From SIG510 sp045540975 (GTDB lineage: Bacteria; Bacillota; Clostridia; Oscillospirales; JAAYXM01): a DNA stretch of 16,127 nt. The notes beneath the pieces were generated by a model. It did not search any database and had not been told where the DNA came from. It saw only the letters and a program-made list of their open reading frames with translations. Positions 14,401 through 16,127 of the stretch are shown piece after piece. Numbering within the stretch: position 1 is the stretch's first letter; every line of letters starts with the position of its first letter. Location of the stretch: positions 1 through 16,127 of the forward strand of contig JAZQIE010000052.1 of assembly GCA_045540975.1 (NCBI GenBank), in the 5' to 3' direction. Made by a program: the position numbers and the translations under genes.

Positions 14401-16127
14401 AAGGTACAGTGCCCTGCGTGTGCGCGTCTGTTCCCGTCGAACGACTTTGAGAAATACTACCGTACCGGTATCAACGATTCCGGCAACTGGAGTTATACTT
14501 ATGCGAAGCAATACGGAGGCCAGTATCTGACCAATGACCTGTATCCGGAAAAGGGTGCTGGCTGGGGTGTTGATGACGGTTACGGTTATCGTACCGGCAC
14601 CTATTTTGCAACCGGTATTGAAGGGCTTGGTAACTGGGAAGAAACTCATACCTATATCGCATACTACAACCACTGGGCATTGTGGAACGGCTACATCCCG
14701 AACGTAATGTATGCGACCGCACTTGCTTATGTTTACAGCGGTGACCCGAAGTACGGCCGTGTTGCTGCTATCATGGTCGACCGTATTGCAGACGTTTACC
14801 CCGCAATGGATACCGGTGCGTACGATCCGAAGTTCTGGAACAACGGCTGGTACGGCGGTAAGACCTTGGGCGGTATTTGGGAATGCTCAAACGTCAGTAA
14901 GGTTGCAAAGGCATATGACGCGGTCTTCGATCTGTACGATGATCCGCAGGTCATTTCCTTCCTCTCCGCAAAGGCATCCAAGTACTACATGGCAAATAAG
15001 AAGACCACCGGTAATGCAATCCGTCAGAATATCGACGATAATTACCTGCGAGTCGCAATCGATGCGATTACCAACGGCAGTAAACAAATTTACGGTAACT
15101 TCGGCTTCCACCAGTCTGCTGCAACCGACGCGGCTGTTGTTTTAGATACCCAGCCCGAAACCACTAATGTACTCAACTGGGTGCTGAACGGTGGCGGTGA
15201 GGTTAACGATACCATTCTGACCACGGTTAGCCGTGACGGTGCAGGTAACGAAACCTCCCCGAACTACAACTTCAACTGGGCGGCAGCAATGTATGACATC
15301 ATGGAGACCATCGGCGGTTACGATAAGTACACCATCAACTTGTACAATAATCCGAAGGTCATCAAGATGCTCAAGATGAACTTCCCGCTCACCTTGATGC
15401 GCAAGGCTACCGTTCAGATCGGTGACTCGGAAGGTGTCGATGTTCATAATCTGGCAATGAGTCCCGCACCGATGATTCCTGCATTCCTCGCAACGAATGA
15501 CAAAGAACTCGGTCAGATGATTTACTTCTTAAACGGCAATAAGACCACGGGTCTTGCCGGCAGTATCTTCAATGATACCGTTGATCTCTCCAATAAGCTT
15601 GAAAACATCATCAATACCTACGGTGAATATCCGTTTGACAAGAGTATGCACTTGACCGACTACGGCTTTGCAATCTTGCGTTCGGGTACACTCAGCGGCA
15701 GAGATGATACCCAACGCGATGTGTGGATGACTCATGGTATTACCGAGGGTCACGGTCAGTACGATAAACTCAATATCGGTATCGATGCATTCGGTCTCTG
15801 CTTGGCTCCGGATATGGGCTATCCGTCCACAACCCTGGGTACCGGCGATATCGTCAACTGGGAACGTTCCACCATTATCCACAATACCGTTCAGGTCAAT
15901 AACCAGCATCAAAAACGTAACGTATACTCCGACCGTCCGCTTCACTTTGATGATGACGGAAGAGTTAAGGTTATGGACGTCCGATCCCCGTCCGCATACC
16001 CCAGTGTCACCTCGGAATACAGACGTTCCGTCGTGATGGTGGATGTGGATGAAGAGAACAGCTACAGTGTCGACTTCTTCCGTATCATTGGCGGAACTTC
16101 GCACATCTACAGCTTCCATGCATTGTC
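11440..16127 (+). CDS. Second secreted heparinase II/III-like polysaccharide lyase, paralogue of the first (3' truncated by window)
   Basis: The frame stays open from ATG 11440 to the window edge, giving 1562 codons without a stop. The signal peptide ends near TSTAAET, at about residue 29. The order then follows the first lyase: module copy 1 (about 34-218), two Ig-like domains, module copy 2 (417-600), three Ig-like domains, and four cysteines (C961, C964, C991, C994) with the same 26-residue gap. The toroid has NFGFHQ (1220-1225) and DGAGNETSPNY (1266-1276), whose Tyr is the likely catalytic base. The lyase beta-sandwich has GHGQ (1437-1440), PDMG (1457-1460) and HNTV (from 1481). The first lyase has His where Q1440 stands. 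By alignment about 570 residues would remain beyond the edge if the C-terminus is also conserved. Likely role: an exported lyase on a related or the same polysaccharide, possibly with altered metal binding. Confidence 0.82.
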   Translation, partial: MKRNANRLLALVLSVVMLVGLMPITSTAAETLINYTYNYRKLKYGQWSNEGYAPSYVTSFAMTTKGNASEIKDYEGVATDPWMFDSVGGGATVGWNSSSGSYGPYMTGAAGAYSAYRVRVASAGTFYLVPRYTTSTLGAKVKYYFAPVSATNPRDNAYYVGTIDTYNATIEADLEKRLAAKALSAGDYIVSYVFDTASHSAATSYYYTNAFLLTGVVDEYAFDVDDVVVAEGEEHQQELVLTLNESPITVATATGLSAVSTDTSIASVSLSSSADGSKIYLAVYGHDKGTATIILSATANGKAVRKNLSVTVNSPSSNLVLIHNTKDSYTIEEGTTQAITLSATYGGAELDMNNVSVVATADDDTVIRGEVIKNTDGTAIATFAGLKKGKTNVDISAYYEGNSTKISAAFNVTSRLDAYNYNLLKLFYGPWSDNGYDPKTVTEFAQTTEGSADEITPGVSSAPWVFDSMDSGSTLEWTSSSAGRGPAWTTPVGGWVRYRIKLDESGIYTPTTTYTTYRTIGNVTYYLAPVDAINPTDDFYRLAVVNGYATTDNNNKSYSFRKLNLAAGEYILTLVMTGKNAAIHEAINPSFFLKSFALEKPTIGLFYALTDVNEAVAVDATKRFEVILMRDGYPIEVDRATKLTVRSAKAATAKASLVYSEDGKKAYVDVTGVAEGYTSITLSASVDGRSSTHSALVSVKPGDLLGKVNTSVGKKSLTAGTTTAITLTAYTMDGTKLNNEDLDITFTSSDPTVLSVGATGTVSAHNQGTAKVTISVSDGVSSVTLLPISFTVTGYSALQSAYVSNVEQVPVGGTLKLRVGGTLTYGAAMPESMATATYTLVSASPSGAATLSNGVLTGVAAGSVTVRATVTFQGKTVTTANRTINIRSGKTRSTFFTKEKRENIAKNASTYVWANNEVKTYASLADAYVGKEEFLWNLITTQLLPRSIRVGYRYDPKHNICRYCGVDIVAMKGTNYAFTYNVDANPWKVQCPACARLFPSNDFEKYYRTGINDSGNWSYTYAKQYGGQYLTNDLYPEKGAGWGVDDGYGYRTGTYFATGIEGLGNWEETHTYIAYYNHWALWNGYIPNVMYATALAYVYSGDPKYGRVAAIMVDRIADVYPAMDTGAYDPKFWNNGWYGGKTLGGIWECSNVSKVAKAYDAVFDLYDDPQVISFLSAKASKYYMANKKTTGNAIRQNIDDNYLRVAIDAITNGSKQIYGNFGFHQSAATDAAVVLDTQPETTNVLNWVLNGGGEVNDTILTTVSRDGAGNETSPNYNFNWAAAMYDIMETIGGYDKYTINLYNNPKVIKMLKMNFPLTLMRKATVQIGDSEGVDVHNLAMSPAPMIPAFLATNDKELGQMIYFLNGNKTTGLAGSIFNDTVDLSNKLENIINTYGEYPFDKSMHLTDYGFAILRSGTLSGRDDTQRDVWMTHGITEGHGQYDKLNIGIDAFGLCLAPDMGYPSTTLGTGDIVNWERSTIIHNTVQVNNQHQKRNVYSDRPLHFDDDGRVKVMDVRSPSAYPSVTSEYRRSVVMVDVDEENSYSVDFFRIIGGTSHIYSFHAL
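11539..12090 (+). repeat. Protein module repeat, copy 1 in second lyase
   Basis: This encodes residues about 34-217. It contains YTYNYRKLKYGQWS, GYAPSYVTSFAMTT, PWMFDS, RVRVA, YFAPVSATNP and LSAGDYIVSYVF. It resembles copy 1 of the first lyase more than copy 2 of its own protein, which implies the module duplicated before the gene did. Confidence 0.7.
12688..13242 (+). repeat. Protein module repeat, copy 2 in second lyase
   Basis: This encodes residues about 417-601. It contains YNYNLLKLFYGPWS, GYDPKTVTEFAQTT, PWVFDS, YYLAPVDAINP and LAAGEYILTLVM. It begins at residue 417, the same number as in the first lyase, so the N-terminal layout has been kept almost to the residue. Confidence 0.7.

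Noticed and set aside
1..16127. CRISPR arrays, tRNA or rRNA genes, insertion sequences, attachment sites
   Set aside because: No regularly spaced short repeats, tRNA-like cloverleaf, transposase motif or terminal inverted repeats were seen. The only repeats are the paralogous lyase genes and their modules.

Overview
The window looks like a chromosomal segment from an uncultured member of the Clostridia (Bacillota), probably a polysaccharide-degrading gut-type anaerobe. This placement is inferred from GGAGG ribosome-binding sites with 7-nt spacers, sigma-A promoters with extended -10 boxes, Clostridia-style signal peptides on very large secreted Ig-like proteins, and a Gram-positive ComEC. No rRNA or other taxonomic marker is present. 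All genes are on the + strand and the region is densely coding, with no gene-free stretch longer than about 70 bases.

Positions 1-2609 hold the 3' part of a galactose/methyl-galactoside-type sugar ABC importer operon. It contains the last 22 codons of an upstream gene (by position probably the substrate-binding protein), then mglA (double ATPase) and mglC (permease). The ribosome-binding site of mglC lies inside the end of mglA. The ATPase has an unusual Asp-to-Val change in the D-loop of its second ATPase domain.

Positions 2614-9098 hold one transcription unit: a sigma-A promoter, a 2128-residue secreted protein, and a strong hairpin terminator. The protein carries a signal peptide, two copies of an unrecognised beta-rich module, five Ig-like domains, a four-cysteine zinc-ribbon-like insert, a heparinase II/III-type polysaccharide lyase core, a putative Ig (He_PIG-like) domain and a C-terminal domain of unknown function.

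Positions 9076-11374 hold comEC, the DNA-uptake channel. Its likely promoter overlaps the preceding terminator hairpin. It has no obvious link to the lyases that flank it.

Positions 11382-16127 hold a second promoter with the same spacing as the first, and a second gene that is a close paralogue of the 2128-residue protein. It runs off the window after 1562 codons. The paralogues share domain order and long stretches of near-identical protein and DNA, but the second has Gln where the first has a histidine that is probably a metal ligand.

A reasonable reading is an extracellular attack on an acidic polysaccharide by two related cell-exported lyases, next to a monosaccharide importer. The actual substrate, and any functional link between lyases and importer, cannot be read from the sequence. 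The most novel material is the lyase pair: the repeated N-terminal module, the cysteine insert, the C-terminal domain and the active-site difference between the paralogues.
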